64,000 nucleotides of DNA, taken from the NCBI GenBank assembly GCA_007570785.1, contig ML664161.1, forward strand, positions 15,466,861-15,530,860. Direction: 5' to 3'. Source of the stretch: Antilocapra americana. Its lineage: Eukaryota; Chordata; Mammalia; Artiodactyla; Antilocapridae. Shown here piece by piece: positions 12,467 through 24,169 of this stretch. The notes under the pieces are model-generated. The model searched no databases. It was not told the DNA's origin and saw only the letters and a program-made list of their open reading frames with translations. How positions within the stretch are numbered: position 1 is the first letter of the stretch; every line of letters starts with the position of its first letter. A program made the position numbers and the translations under genes.

Positions 12467-12664
12467 AATGGCTGCCTTTAGGAGGGGAATACCCTTATTG
12501 TAATTTCTACAGACTTGTGTTTATAACTCTATTATCCTACTAGTCCCCTTCTGGGTAAATACTTTTAGGTGCTCCGGTGAATACCTGTACCCCCAGAAGA
12601 CTACTCAAAACCAGGGACTATGATTTATTCATCTTTGTAACTCCACAGGCAATGATGCATAATC

Positions 12665-12885
12665 ATAATAATGATGGTATTCAGCTTTCATGGAGCACTA
12701 ACCCTACATGCCTCACACTGGGCTATAGTCTTCACAAACACTCTCATTTAATTCTCACAGCACCTATGGGGTAAAATGCTATTGTTAGCCTCAATTTACA
12801 CCTAAGAAAATTGAGCCACTCGTGGGTTAAGCAACTTGTTTGAATGGGTAGTCTGATGTCAGAAGCTATGCTCTTTCCCATAAAG
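12665..12885 (-). mobile_element. MIR SINE
   Basis: Antisense MIR: 'ctcatttaattctcacagca', 'cacctatggggtaaaatgct', 'caatttacacctaagaaaat' and 'gtgggttaagcaacttgttt'. Confidence 0.85.
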
Positions 12886-12949
12886 TTACAGAAACCTCAG
12901 TGTCACAAAGTGGGCATTTACCAACAAAATAACAACATTAGTAATAGTA

Positions 12950-13023
12950 TCACCCACAGCTTATTGAGAGTTCCCTCTGTACCATGAACTACTTTGGTCC
13001 CTTTAACTACTTTATTTAAGTCT

Positions 13024-13062
<39 letters not shown>

Positions 13063-13195
13063 TAAGACAGACCCTACTATTATTCTCTGCTATGAGGAGG
13101 AAATGGAAACTTGATAAGAAGTTAAATAATTTCAAATGAGCTCATTCAGAATAAGGTAGGGATTTGAACTCAAATGTGTCTGATTTCTGGCTCTT
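12950..13195 (-). mobile_element. MIR SINE split by an AC microsatellite
   Basis: Antisense MIR starts at 'gcttattgagagttccctctgtaccatg', is interrupted by (AC)17, and resumes with 'gacagaccctactattattc', 'gaggaggaaatggaaacttg' and 'ggtagggatttgaactcaaa'. The microsatellite replaces the usual 'atcctcacaacaaccc' stretch. Confidence 0.8.
13027..13060 (+). repeat. (AC)17 microsatellite
   Basis: 34 bp of uninterrupted AC dinucleotide inside a MIR. Confidence 0.97.
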
Positions 13196-14144
13196 GATGA
13201 CTAAAAACTACTGCGTTTATTTGTTAATTCACCAACAGATGAATGAAAGAACAAGCGAATAAGTGAATGAATGAGTGATCTTCTTAAGTCTCTCTCTAGC
13301 CTTGCCTTCTTTATCAACATTCTCAGCAAGCATACCTGATTTATGAGAAGCTTAACTCCTCTTATAGGTTAAAGGAGGAAAAAAATAGCAGTGTACTAGT
13401 TCTATCTGAGGGAGGAGGAAAGGGAAATCAACACGGAGGAAATGAGTCTCTGCAAATTCCCAAAGATTTGGAACAGAAGCCAATTTGTTAGTTTGCAAAT
13501 GAAAGTGCCGTCTCCCCTTTTCACTACTCTGTTTCATGCCTTTAAAATTTAAACAGAAGGCTGAACATCTGCTATGTGTATTGGAAAATCAGGAGGGCTG
13601 CGAACACTAAACAGAAGATGTACTGGATATTTTCAAATGTTTCCAGTTGCTAAGCAACACACTTCCTGCTTTCCAGGCACCTTAGTTAAGTCACCTGCGC
13701 TTCAGCTCTGAGGATGTCTTGAATTAAACGTCCAGCCATAGGCTGTGATACACGAAGTATTGAAACAGAACCACAATAGAGGACATTTGATTTTATACCA
13801 TTTTTCTGAGACTTGTCACTAGCAGGTATCACTGTCAGTGCTGGATCAATTAACACTATATATATATATTTAGAAACTCAGTTTTTGTACAGTAAAACTC
13901 CCTAATGCAATGAAATACCAGGAAGAGCACTTCTGAAGTAGTTTAAATATAAATTACGGAATATTTTTAAATAACAGAACTGTGTTCATTTGGTCAAGTT
14001 CATTCATTTCAAATGAAATGACAGAATTGTGAGGTAAAAATTGAATTTTGGTGAAAGTTGAGAATTTTTTTAAATTAAGACATTAACAACCAGTCTAAGC
14101 AATTCTAGTACTTGTTTACCAGTCACCTCAGGATTTTATTTGTA
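13196..14144. other. unique sequence
   Basis: No gene or named repeat, apart from a short TA run near 13858-13869. Confidence 0.5.
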
Positions 14145-14285
14145 CTGTCATTGAAGCAATACATGTAGATCTTATTCCATCTTCACTACAATTCTGGGAG
14201 AAAATACTTCACCATTTTTACAGATAAGATAGCTAAGACTATGTGGATAAGATCCCTGTCCAGAATTCATAGTTGGGTCCCAAAG
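14145..14285 (-). mobile_element. MIR SINE, degenerate
   Basis: 'ttacagataagatagctaag', with the preceding 'cactacaattctgggag' and the following 'gatccctgtccagaattcat', follows the antisense MIR layout. Confidence 0.6.
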
Positions 14286-15169
14286 ATTTTTAAAGGAGCT
14301 GAGAATAAAAAGCAATTTCTGCCCTGTGCTTCAATTCCAGCCTACGCCCTGAAAACAGTTACCTTTTCTGGTTCTTGAAGCCTGCCCAGAGCCACAAGAC
14401 CCCAACCAGCCCAAACCAGTCACCTGGGCCTTGTCAATGTTTTGCCTGTTCAGTTTCCCAGCCCTGGTATATGCCCCCAGGAATCTGAAGTAATATAGTT
14501 AAACCAAAAATACCATTGGCATGAATTATGTGAACTCGATGACACCTTCAAGCCATAGGAATAAAGTTGGGGCCAGCTCCACCTCATTCACAGAGCTAGA
14601 TTTTCACAGATCCCTGGATTCCAAATTATAACCACTTCTGAACTTCTCATTTCTTCCTTTCCCCATCACAGTCCCTTAGCCAGTGGAATCCAGGTTGGGG
14701 AAGGAGACAGAGCCTAGTCAGGGACTTTGGGGAGAAGCTTATCAGATGGACATGATTCTCAGGTTCCTCATTGCAAACCTCAATATTCTACATTCTGGAT
14801 TTGCATGCCAACAAGAGGAAATCTACCCTATGTTTCTCCCTTGTTTATATAGAGTGTTATAACCAGGCCCAAGACCAGGAGACAGATTGTTTTCACAGAG
14901 TTCCTAATGCAATTAATTGTGTGTGTGTGAGAAAGATTAAGGCAATAAAGAAAAGCCATTTTGAATATGAAAGCTATTCAAAACATTAAAATTTTTCCTG
15001 GTACTAAATGCAGTAGGGAGCAAAGTTGGAAAGTTTTCAGTCTTTTCTGAAGATCTTGCTTATTTTAATATTTAGATCTCCTTTTAGGTGTTATAATTTA
15101 GTCTCTTATGTCTCTGCTGAGGCCCTAGCCTTCAGCTGCTTCCTCTGTTATATCCATTATGCTTTCACT
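14286..15169. other. unique sequence
   Basis: No gene or recognised repeat. A 72-codon frame at 14771-14989 has no family features. Confidence 0.5.
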
Positions 15170-15284
15170 TATTTAACCCATATTTGATATTTGTTGAGTA
15201 CCTACATTGCACAAGGAGTTGGGGCCCAGTGATGAACTAAATGGATCTGGGTTCTGCTCTCACAGAGATTGCCATCAAGAGGAC
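15170..15284 (-). mobile_element. L2 LINE 3' end
   Basis: 'atatttgttgagtacctacattgc' followed by 'ggcccagtgatgaactaaat' and 'gctctcacagagattgcc' is the reverse complement of the L2 3' terminus. Confidence 0.7.
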
Positions 15285-15535
15285 ATTAATTGAGCACCAC
15301 TTACTGTATACCAAGAACAATGCTAATTGCATTATATCATTAGCTTATTAAGTTTTCATTGCATTCAGTCCTCACAATAACCACATGAAGTGGATATTAT
15401 GATTAATCTTTTCTTACAGAACAGAAAACTGAGTCTCTGAGAGATGAGGAAATGGCACTTGTCAATAATAAGTCAAAATTCAAACCTAGGTCTTTCAGAG
15501 TACAGACACTTAACCGCCAGGCCATTATGCCTCTA
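15285..15535 (-). mobile_element. MIR SINE
   Basis: Nearly full antisense MIR: 'attgagcaccacttactgta', 'cagtcctcacaataaccaca', 'aactgagtctctgagagatg', 'caaacctaggtctttcagag' and 'acacttaaccgccaggccat'. It abuts the preceding L2 fragment. Confidence 0.88.
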
Positions 15536-15824
15536 TATGTATGGTAAATATTTGTTCATATTTTAATTGTGAAAGTTAAAAACCATAGTACAAAAAAAAA
15601 AAAAACCCTCTTAACACGATGCCTGGCATTTAGTCCTCAGCAGTTATTTTTATTCTCGCATCTTGCACAGAAAGAATGTAACTAATCCTGAGCTCCCCCA
15701 AACTTATATCACAGCCATGTCATGTCCCAGACAGTCTTCCTTTTGACCTGGCCCTGCTTCTCCTCTCAAAACAGATCCCCTACTTCAGAGCTGCTAGTAT
15801 TCTAGTATTTGGTCCTATACCGAA

Positions 15825-16310
15825 CATAAGCTACAGTCCTTGCATGGAGGGGTTCACTAGGGATGTAGACCCTTAAACAGGTATATCATAAGTGCTCCTC
15901 TAGACTCTAGACTCAACCCTTGTGCTCACAGGGTAGCAGGGCAGTGGAGGGAGCAGCTATTTCTTCCTGAGACAACTGGGGAAGGCTTCAGAGAAGAAGT
16001 AACTTTTACCTAGATCTTGGAGGACCAGGGGGAATTTGCCAGGTGAAGACAGAGGAGGCCACTTGGGACATAAGGGAAAGTATGTGTAATGATGCAAACA
16101 AGGGAGAAGGCAGGATGTGGTTATGAAGGAGGACCAGTGAGCAGGAGTGAGTAAACCAAGTTTGAAAAGGTAGGTTGTTGCCATGCTATCAAGAAGGGTC
16201 TTTGGGGTCAGACGAAAGAGTTTGTACTTGTTAATCTGCAGATGGGCAGTGTCGCTCCAGTGGAGGCGTCTCAGCAGCAGTGACCAGATAAGATCCATTT
16301 TACTAACATC
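15825..16310 (-). mobile_element. L2 LINE, 3' region
   Basis: Antisense L2: 'gtccttgcatggaggggttc', 'gaaggcttcagagaagaagt', 'taacttttacctagatcttg' and 'tcagacgaaagagtttgtac' follow the reverse-complement order of the L2 end-of-ORF and 3' UTR. The antisense frame 15957-16298 is a remnant of this, not a gene. Confidence 0.7.
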
Positions 16311-17446
16311 TAAAGTCTGTCAGCATGTAGCAAAGCTTTCCCACTAGAGGCAGGGCACCTCTCTTTTTGAGAGACTGAGAAGAGACTGGCCATGGACATC
16401 ACAGCTGAATCAGAGTCTTCTGTCTAGAAATAACTGCTTTCTGAAACTCTTCATCTCTGATTCTGAAATTCTGTATGTCTGCCCTGGCATTTCTATAACA
16501 CTGAAGATAAAAAAGTATTTGACCACTTTATTTATTTTGGATGTAAATTACAGAGATTTTTGAAGGTTCTAACCTACTTTTTCAGTTTGAGAGTTTAAAA
16601 AAGAGAGAGTTTGGGGCTGATCTGAATAACGACTTGTGTTCCCAAGAGCATTGTGCTTTAGTAAGCAATGTTGGCTGATTATTGCCTCATGCGTTTCTGG
16701 AACAGCTGCCTGTCTCCTTTTAGAGCTCTATTCTAGGGGGATTGCAAGAGCCACAGAAGAGAATTTAACTCCTGAATACTCAGTTCATTTGGGTAGAAAA
16801 GAGATGAAAGAGCAGTGGTACAGTTGTGATTATTCATTTTAGAAAGTTGGTGTTTTTTGAGGCAAACAGTAAAAGCTCCTTCTGTGGACTCAAATGAAAG
16901 TTTTGTGTGAGCAATTCCTCTGAAGTCCACCTGCTCAATATTTTGATGTATGTCTGCCAGTGTCTTTGAGCCAATTTTATTTTCAGCGAGGATTCAGTAT
17001 TTATTTCAAGGAAGGACAAGTTAAGGCCTGCATCACTGAGCTGTCTTTCTGTTTTCTGAGTCCTACTATAAATCTAATTTATTTGGAAAACCACACCATG
17101 TTCCTGTGGTTGGATTTATTGCCATATCCAGTAAGAAACCAGCTTTTACTCATTTAGAGATTATTAAACACTACATACTTGGCTTTCTTTAGATGTGCTA
17201 TGTGTTTAATCAATGGAATTTAATTTTCTACCCACTTCTAATTTTAATCACATGATATAATAAAGGGCTCTAGACTTAGTAAACTTCCCTTTCAAGGTCA
17301 GATGACAACTAAACAGGACTGACCAGGACTCTGCATGAACAGAAGCTAAGATTTTGCAGAAAGCAAGACAGAGGTTAACAGCAGTCCTATGGCCTTGATT
17401 GAGGTCTGGAAGGGATGTTGGAATTACTTCCCCTCTCCCAAGCTAT
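16311..17446. other. unique sequence
   Basis: No gene seen. Small overlapping frames on both strands (16636-17157) show no family. Confidence 0.5.
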
Positions 17447-17649
17447 GGGCTTCCCAGGTGGAGGTAGTGGTAAAGAACCCACATGCCAATGCAGGAGACA
17501 CGAGAGATGTGGGTTTGATCCCTGGGTTGGGAAGATCCCCTGGAGGAGAGCATGGCAACCCACTCCTGTATTCTTGTCTGGAGAATCCCACGGACTGGTG
17601 GGCTACAGTCCATGGGGTCGCAAAGAGTTGGACATGACTGAGTGAACAA
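17447..17649 (+). mobile_element. Bov-tA SINE
   Basis: Head 'gggcttcccaggtggaggta', B-box 'gggtttgatccctgggttgg', body 'gcatggcaacccactcctgt', tail 'tggacatgactgagtgaac'. The two + strand reading frames across it are SINE read-through. Confidence 0.96.
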
Positions 17650-17679
17650 CACTATTCTGTTTAAAAGACATGCTAAAAT

Positions 17680-17838
17680 ATTCACATGCTCTCTCATTTA
17701 TTTCCCTCACAACAAACTTACAAGCTAAATACTGTTATTCTCCCCCATTTTATTGGTGAGAAAACTTAGAGAAATGGTTCATTGATGGTCACAGAACAGG
17801 TAAGAGTCAGAACCAAAATGAGAACTTCTATTTAATAC
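17680..17838 (-). mobile_element. MIR SINE, duplicated core
   Basis: Antisense MIR: 'gctctctcatttatttccctcacaac' and 'actgttattctcccccattt', then 'gagaaaacttagagaaatgg' and 'ggtcacagaacaggtaagag'. Its core is repeated about 0.9 kb downstream at 18621-18731. Confidence 0.8.
17723..17833 (+). repeat. 111-bp local duplication, copy A
   Basis: Aligns without gaps to 18621-18731, with 9 mismatches in 111 bp by eye. Similarity ends sharply on both sides. Confidence 0.93.
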
Positions 17839-17888
17839 CACATGGGATTATCCCAGAGATAAGCACATGGGATCATCCCAGAGATAAG
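17839..17888 (+). repeat. 25-bp tandem duplication
   Basis: Two head-to-tail 25-bp units, 17839-17863 and 17864-17888, differing at one base (gggattatccc versus gggatcatccc). Confidence 0.95.
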
Positions 17889-18205
17889 AGGTTGTCCCAA
17901 CACTTGCATTTTAGTTACTACAGGAGTTCAGCTCTCTCTGGACCAGGTCATATTTGACCAAGTCAGAGGCTAAACAGTTTGCTCCCGGGCACATGCCCTC
18001 TCCCTTCAGGCCTGACTCATAGAAAGAGGGGAGCTCATACTCACAGAGAGTAGTAGAGTTAGTCTTTTTCTGCTTTTAAAAACACAAAACATTACTTTTT
18101 TGGAAGTTAAATGATTAGCTTGTCAGACTCATGTTGATGTTTTGGGGCAAATTTCAGTAACTTAAAAAAGATGAGCTATTCAAGTTCCAACATGTCTAAC
18201 CTAAT

Positions 18206-18240
18206 ACACACACACACACACACACACACACGTGTGTGTG
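18206..18240 (+). repeat. (AC)13(GT)4 compound microsatellite
   Basis: AC repeat 18206-18231 followed directly by GT repeat 18232-18240, making a self-complementary junction. Confidence 0.95.
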
Positions 18241-18620
18241 CAAACATTAAGATAAGTCCAGATATAAACGGAAAGCTGGAGGGAAGAAACCTAGTGTGTT
18301 TCTACTGTGCTTTTTATCCTTGGGTCTCATTTGACCTGGGCTTTTACACTGGGCACCCCTCCCAGGGCTTGGTTTCCTGCACCACTGCTCCAGAGCAATT
18401 TACCTTCCTCCTACCTGGAACCACATTCCTCACATACCTCTAACCTCCTCAGATCTTTCTCAGGCCTTCTCATGCTTACCTTGAGTCCTTTTCTTGATCA
18501 TGTTTCTCTCAAACTGACATTGGTTTTCTTCCTTGGCTATGATTTGCTGGATGTTTACTCCTATGCCCTCCGGATAATGAAGGTGCCTAGTACAACCTCA
18601 CTATAGGGACCCTACCTAGG
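18241..18620. other. unique sequence
   Basis: Two overlapping + strand frames, 18171-18443 and 18307-18606, lie here without family features. The first starts in the microsatellite. No gene is supported. Confidence 0.5.
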
Positions 18621-18731
18621 AGCTAAATACTGTTATTCTCCCTCATTTTATTGGTGAGAAAACTTAGAGAAGTGATTCACTGATGGTCACAGAAGAGGTA
18701 AGAGGCAGAACCAAAATTAGGACTTTTATTT
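18621..18731 (+). repeat. 111-bp local duplication, copy B (MIR core)
   Basis: Second copy of 17723-17833. It contains the same antisense MIR core but none of the flanking MIR sequence seen at copy A. Confidence 0.93.
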
Positions 18732-18984
18732 CTTATATAAAATTAATATATTTCTTAATATAAATATTATATTTCTTAATATTTCTCACACTGCCTGAGG
18801 TTTGCTTCAACTAACTCCCCCAGCCAAAATTGGACAATGAGATTAAAATTCCCTTCTTTTCACATTAGGCAAGAAAACTGGCTTCCATGCTTGGGAGTTA
18901 AGACTGCTTCAGGGAGGCAACCTCTCAACAAATACAGTAAACCCTCATACTGATGTGTTCCTTTAGGTCTTACAAAGTCAGCAT
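18732..18984. other. unique sequence
   Basis: Starts with an AT-rich stretch in which 'atttcttaatat' occurs twice (about 18747-18785). No gene. Confidence 0.5.
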
Positions 18985-19110
18985 TATCAACTTATTCAGG
19001 GAGAATTTATTGAGTGTCTGCTGTATGTCAGGCATTCTTCTCCACTAAGGGGTACAAAGATGAATAAGAAAGCCTTTGTCAAGGGACAAAGGAGGTTAGT
19101 GATGGGAACT
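18985..19110 (-). mobile_element. L2 LINE 3' end
   Basis: 'atttattgagtgtctgctgtatgtcaggcattcttctcc' followed by 'gtacaaagatgaataagaaag' is the reverse complement of the L2 terminus. Confidence 0.7.
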
Positions 19111-20051
19111 TACCAGGAACCAAAGGAGAGTGAGAAGTTTTGTCGGCTCTGGCATCTTTGGTTACAAAAGAGGCAACTTGATCTTTGATGACTCCCGAGG
19201 ATCATGGGTGAGAGCATTACTCCCCAAGCCCTCCGTCTTCCAGCAACTACTTGTTCCACTTCCACCACTTGTTTATCACCAATAAATGAATATGTCCCAC
19301 TCTTTATTTAGTAAAGTTTGCCTATACCTTTTTCATTCAGGATTACCTTTATTGTTTCTAACTGCAGTCTGTATTGTGAGCTCCTCTATGAAAGCCACTC
19401 TCCTCTTTTCTGGGTGTGCAACCAGATCAGAGCAACCTCTGGCCAGTTACCACTCATGTACATGGGATATAATAGTGTCTTATTGGGTTGGGCCTGGGAA
19501 AGGGTGTTTTCCTATTATTTCCTCCCTTGCTTGTAGGTGTAGTTTTATTGCACTGTGTTATATTAAGGTAAAAGAAAAATAGCCTTGCCAAGTACCTGAG
19601 ATTTTGTCTTCCTGTTTATCTATGTATCTAGCCTACTGAATTGTCCCTCACGAGAAAGCAAAGTTTCCCTCATAAATTAGATAGGCCTATAAGGTTAGGA
19701 ACATTTTTTTTTTAATCTGCTGTCTCACTGTGGAGTTAAAAGATTGGCATTAAAGCCAGTGTGAGCGTTAAGGACTGTGCTACCTAAGGCAGCTCATTCA
19801 GTCTTTGCTGGCCTCAGTTCTGGGTCTGAGACTCCGGATTGAGTGAGTTCTAAATTGGAATACAATGGACAATTGTTTCAGGCCACAAATCAAGTGGGGT
19901 CAACACCAGGGCTTAGAAAAGGCCCCAGGGTTTATCTTCTGCCCCACACCACCAGAGAAAGCTCACCAGAAAATGGTCAGTATACTTTAGTCTGATATGC
20001 TTCTCTATATCACTTGGGCATTTTGCTGACCTAACCAAATAAATGGTCCTA
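19111..20051. other. unique sequence
   Basis: No gene. Frames at 19286-19582 are short and lack family features. Confidence 0.5.
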
Positions 20052-20061
20052 CAGACAACAC

Positions 20062-20293
20062 CGGCTTCCCCAGTGGCTCAGAGGTTAAAAGAATTCACCT
20101 GCAATGCAGGAGACACAGGAGAAGTGAGATCAATTCTTGGGTCAGCAAGATCCCCTGGAGGACAAAATGGCTACCCACTCCAGTATTCTTGCCTGGAGAA
20201 TCCCTTAGACAGAGGAGCCCGGCGGGCTACAGTAAACGGGGTCACCCAGAGTTAGGTGGACACGACCAAAGGGACTGAGCACACACGCACGCC
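20062..20293 (+). mobile_element. Bov-tA SINE
   Basis: Complete element from 'ggcttccccagtggctcaga' to 'gactgagcacacacgcacgc'. Flanked by a near-perfect target duplication, cagacaacac (20052-20061) and cagacatcac (20294-20303). Confidence 0.95.
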
Positions 20294-20303
20294 CAGACAT
20301 CAC

Positions 20304-21226
20304 AGGGACACAGATTTCTTCCCGCCTCATGCTAAACTCATAAACACGGACATGGAGTCCTGAGTGTTATGAGACCTGTCCCTTCACAGAGGCAGCCAGG
20401 CCTCCAAATGGCACTTCAACTTGAGCTATGGGCCTCCAGAGGCAGGGGAGGGTCCCTGAGCTGAGGGGCTCTCACAGCTTCCAGCCCCGCCCATGACTGT
20501 TTCAGAAGCATCGCGGCACTAGGCTGGGCCTCATCAGTTCTTTCCAGATCGGGGCTGCTTATGGAACACAGCGTGTTACAGCTTAGTTAGTCTCTCACAT
20601 GCTCAACACTTGCTTTGTTCTTTCCCTTACAATTCTTGAGTGTCAACACACTCTTCTTTCAGCATACCAAATCCTGCATGAGGGAGGGCTGGCATTGTTC
20701 CAAGCAGGCCAAAGTCATAGGTTCTCTCTCGCTGATGTCTTTTAACCACAAGGACGTTGCAGGATCTTTGAACATTCCTGTGGATATATTTCAAGATCCT
20801 TCTCTTCAGGCTCCAGCGATTCCACAATTTACTTTGATCCCTGGTGAACGAGTTGGGAGAGCCTGTCATATGACTTTTAAGTGAATCTCTGGGCTTCTGA
20901 GCCCCTTCACAAGTGATTAACGCTGCTCTCCAAGAGTAGCCTGTGGCATTTGTCATCACTGTGTTCTTTCCCAAATTTGATTTCTTTTTCTTTTTGACTC
21001 TTTCTTTTCTTCTAAAACATGTTTTCCTCCAGTGACTTGGGAATGTGTATGATTTTCAAACAGAACAAGTTCACAGTTTTTGTTTTCTTCTGTTCAACAT
21101 CAAAAACACCATTGTAAACTGGAGACATAAAGCAGATTTATCAGCTTCTACAGTCTTTATGTCCAAATATTTCTCTTTTTTCTTCATGTTTTAAAATCAT
21201 TACATAATAAAATTGACTCTATTTTC
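20304..21226. other. unique sequence, locally GC-richer
   Basis: 20310-20600 is GC-richer than its surroundings and has a few CpGs, but is not a CpG island. Frames at 20615-20974 on both strands have no family features. Confidence 0.5.
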
Positions 21227-21272
21227 TTTCTTTTTTTTTTTGGTGAATTTTATCACAACTATTGATTCATGT

Positions 21273-21426
21273 AAGCTTCCCAGGTGGCACTGGTAGTAAA
21301 GAACCCACCTGCCAATGCAGGAGACATAAGAGATGCAGGTCTGATCCCTGGGTCAGGAAGCCCTATAACAGGCTACAGTTCATAGAATCACAAAGAGTTG
21401 GACATAACTGAAGCACACACGAACAC
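21273..21426 (+). mobile_element. Bov-tA SINE with internal deletion
   Basis: Flanked by a perfect 12-bp target duplication attgattcatgt (21261-21272 and 21427-21438). The head is normal, but sequence from the 'gatcccctggagg' region to the 'gacagaggagcc' region, roughly 65-70 bp, is missing. 'ggtcaggaag' joins directly to 'ccctataacaggctacag'. Confidence 0.95.
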
Positions 21427-23898
21427 ATTGATTCATGTCACCGCCATCGTAATCAAGACAGTTTCCTTAACCTGTTACACTTTTATTCTCAAATCTTTCC
21501 CGCACCTCTAGCTCCTGACAACCACCATCATATGGGATCAGCTTTCCCAAATGACATACAAATGGAATTGTATAGCATATAATCTCCTGAGTCTGACATT
21601 TCCATTAGCGCAATGCATTTGAGATCCATTCACTTTGTAATATTCAAAGTGTATGTAGTCTGTTTCAAGAGTTTATTCCCTTTTACAGCTGTGTAGTATT
21701 CCATTGTATGAGTGTACAGTAGATGTTTATCCATTACCTTCTGAACGACATTTGGGTAGCTTCCAGTTTGTGGCAATTATAAAGAATTTACTACACAATT
21801 TATGTGTATGTCTTTGTGTGAACTTGTGTTCATTTTTTCTGGGATAAAGGCCCCAGAACACAGTTAATCAGATCACATGGTAAATGTATCTTTAACTCTA
21901 TAAGGAACTGCCATACTAAAGAAAAGAGTGACTATACCATTTAGCACTCATACTAACAGTTTACAAGAGTTTCAATTTTTCCACATCCTTTCAAGCACTG
22001 AGTATTACTGTCAGTACATTTCAATTTTAGCCATTTTAATAGATGCATAGAGCTTTCTCACCTTGGTTTTAATTCACATTTCCCAAATGGCTTATGATGC
22101 TGAATATCTTTTCATGTGTTAGCTTTCCATCTTTATATCTACTTTGGTCAAATATCTGTTAAAGCCTTTTGCCCCTTTAAAAGATTAAGTTGTTTATTTT
22201 CTTAGTGTTGAACTTTGAAAGTTCTTCATAAATTCTGAATGCAAGTCCTTTGTCAGATATGTGATTTGCAAATATTTTCTCACAGTTCATAGCTTTGATT
22301 TTCATTCTCTTAGAAGAGACTTTGCAAAGCAAAAACACTGAATTTTGATGAAGTGCAACTTATCAATTTTGATGTCACATCTAATAACTCTTTGTTTACT
22401 TCTAGGTTACAAAGATTTTCTTCTGTTTTGTTTTTTTTTTTCCTGAAAGTTTATAGTTTTAATGCTGTGAGTTTAGATTTATCATTCATTTGAAGTTAAT
22501 TTTTGTATAGAGGGAATGAGGTTTAAATTTAGTTCCTTTTTCTACGTGTATATGTCTAGCTGTTTTAAAGCATTGGTTGAAAAGACTATCCTTTCTTCAT
22601 TGAACTGTCTTTGCTTTTTTGTAAAAAAAACATCAGTTGGCCATGGGGATTGATTTCTGAATTCTCTGCTCAGTTAGTTCCACCTCTCTATGTGTCTGTC
22701 CTTTCACTAATACCACACTGTTTTATTACTATAGCTTTATGGTAAGTCTTAAAATCCTCTAATTTTTCTTTTCACCTTTATAATTGCTTTGGCTATTCTA
22801 ATCCATTGCCTATTTATATAACATTTAGAATCAGATTGTTTACATAGTTAAGATATTCTGCTACGATTCTGACTGGAATTACACTATGTATCAATTTGGG
22901 GATAATTGACATCTTTACCATATTTAGTATTCATTAACACAATATGTCACTCCATTTATTTTTGTCTTCTTTGATTTCTTTCATCAATTTTTTGTATTTT
23001 GCAGCATACAGAACAGGAATGTGGTATATAGAAGAATGTTTCTAGTTTCCAAGAGTTTGGAGATTTTTCTGTTATCTTTCTGGTATTGATTTCTAGTTTA
23101 ATTCTGTTTTGGTCAGAGAACATACTTGGTATTATTTCAATTCCTTTCAACTTGTTAAGGTTTGTTTTGACCAGGAATATGGTCTATATTGGTGAATTAC
23201 CCATGGGCACTTAAGAAAGAATATCTCATAAACAGTCACTGGGTGGAATATCCTATATATGTTGATTAAATGTAGTTGGCGGATAACATTGTTTAGGTCT
23301 TTTATGTCCTTGCTGATTTTTTGTCCACTATGTCTATGGATTACTGAGAGAGAAATTTTGAAATCTCAAGTAAGAATTGTGGATTTGACTGCTTCTCCTT
23401 TAAGTTTTATCACTTTTTGTTTCATGTTTTGGATCTTCTGGATAAGTGTATCATCACATTTAGAACCACTGTTTCCTCTTAGTAAATTGGCCCTTTAATC
23501 ATGATGCCATGCAATACTCTTTACCCCAGGTGGTTTACCCTGCTCAAAGGTTTACACTGTCAGATATTGAAATAGCCACCCCCATTTTTTTTATTAGTGT
23601 TTAGATGGTATATCATTTCCCACTGTTTTATTTTTAACCTCCCTATATCATTTTGTTTAAAGTAAGTTTCATATAAACAGTATGTAGTTTGTTCATTATT
23701 TTTTAACCCATCCTGACAATGTCTGTCTTTTAGTTGGTGTATTTACAACTTTTGCATTTAATATAATCATGGTGAAATTAAGGATACCATTTTATCACTT
23801 GCTTTTTGTTCCTCTATTACTCATTTCTTTTTTCCATTCCCTGACTTCTTCTGAGTTATTTAAATATTTCTAGTGTTTAATTCATCTAATGTGTTTTT

Positions 23899-24169
23899 CA
23901 GAGAAGGTGGTGGCAACCCACTCCAGTACTCTTGCCTGGAGAATCCCATGGATGGAAGAGCCTGGTCGGCTGCAGTCCATGGGGTCACGAAGAGTCATCC
24001 ACAACTGAGCAACTTCACTTTCACTTTTCCCTTTCATGCATTGGAGAAGGAAACAGCAACCCACTCCAGTGTTCTTGCCTGGAGAATCCCAGGACAGGGG
24101 AGCCTGGTGGCTGCTGTCTATGGGGTCACACAGAGTCGGACATGACTAAAGCGACTTAGCAGCAGCAGC
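23899..24169 (+). mobile_element. BOV-A2 dimeric SINE
   Basis: Two Bov-A monomers joined by the 'cttcactttcacttttccctttcatgcattgg' linker, with an (AGC)n tail before 24170. Flanked by the perfect 11-bp duplication aatgtgttttt (23888-23898 and 24170-24180). Confidence 0.97.

Noticed and set aside
17389..17645. Two overlapping + strand frames of about 80 codons
   Set aside because: Read-through of a Bov-tA SINE. The same protein-like wording recurs at every SINE in the window.
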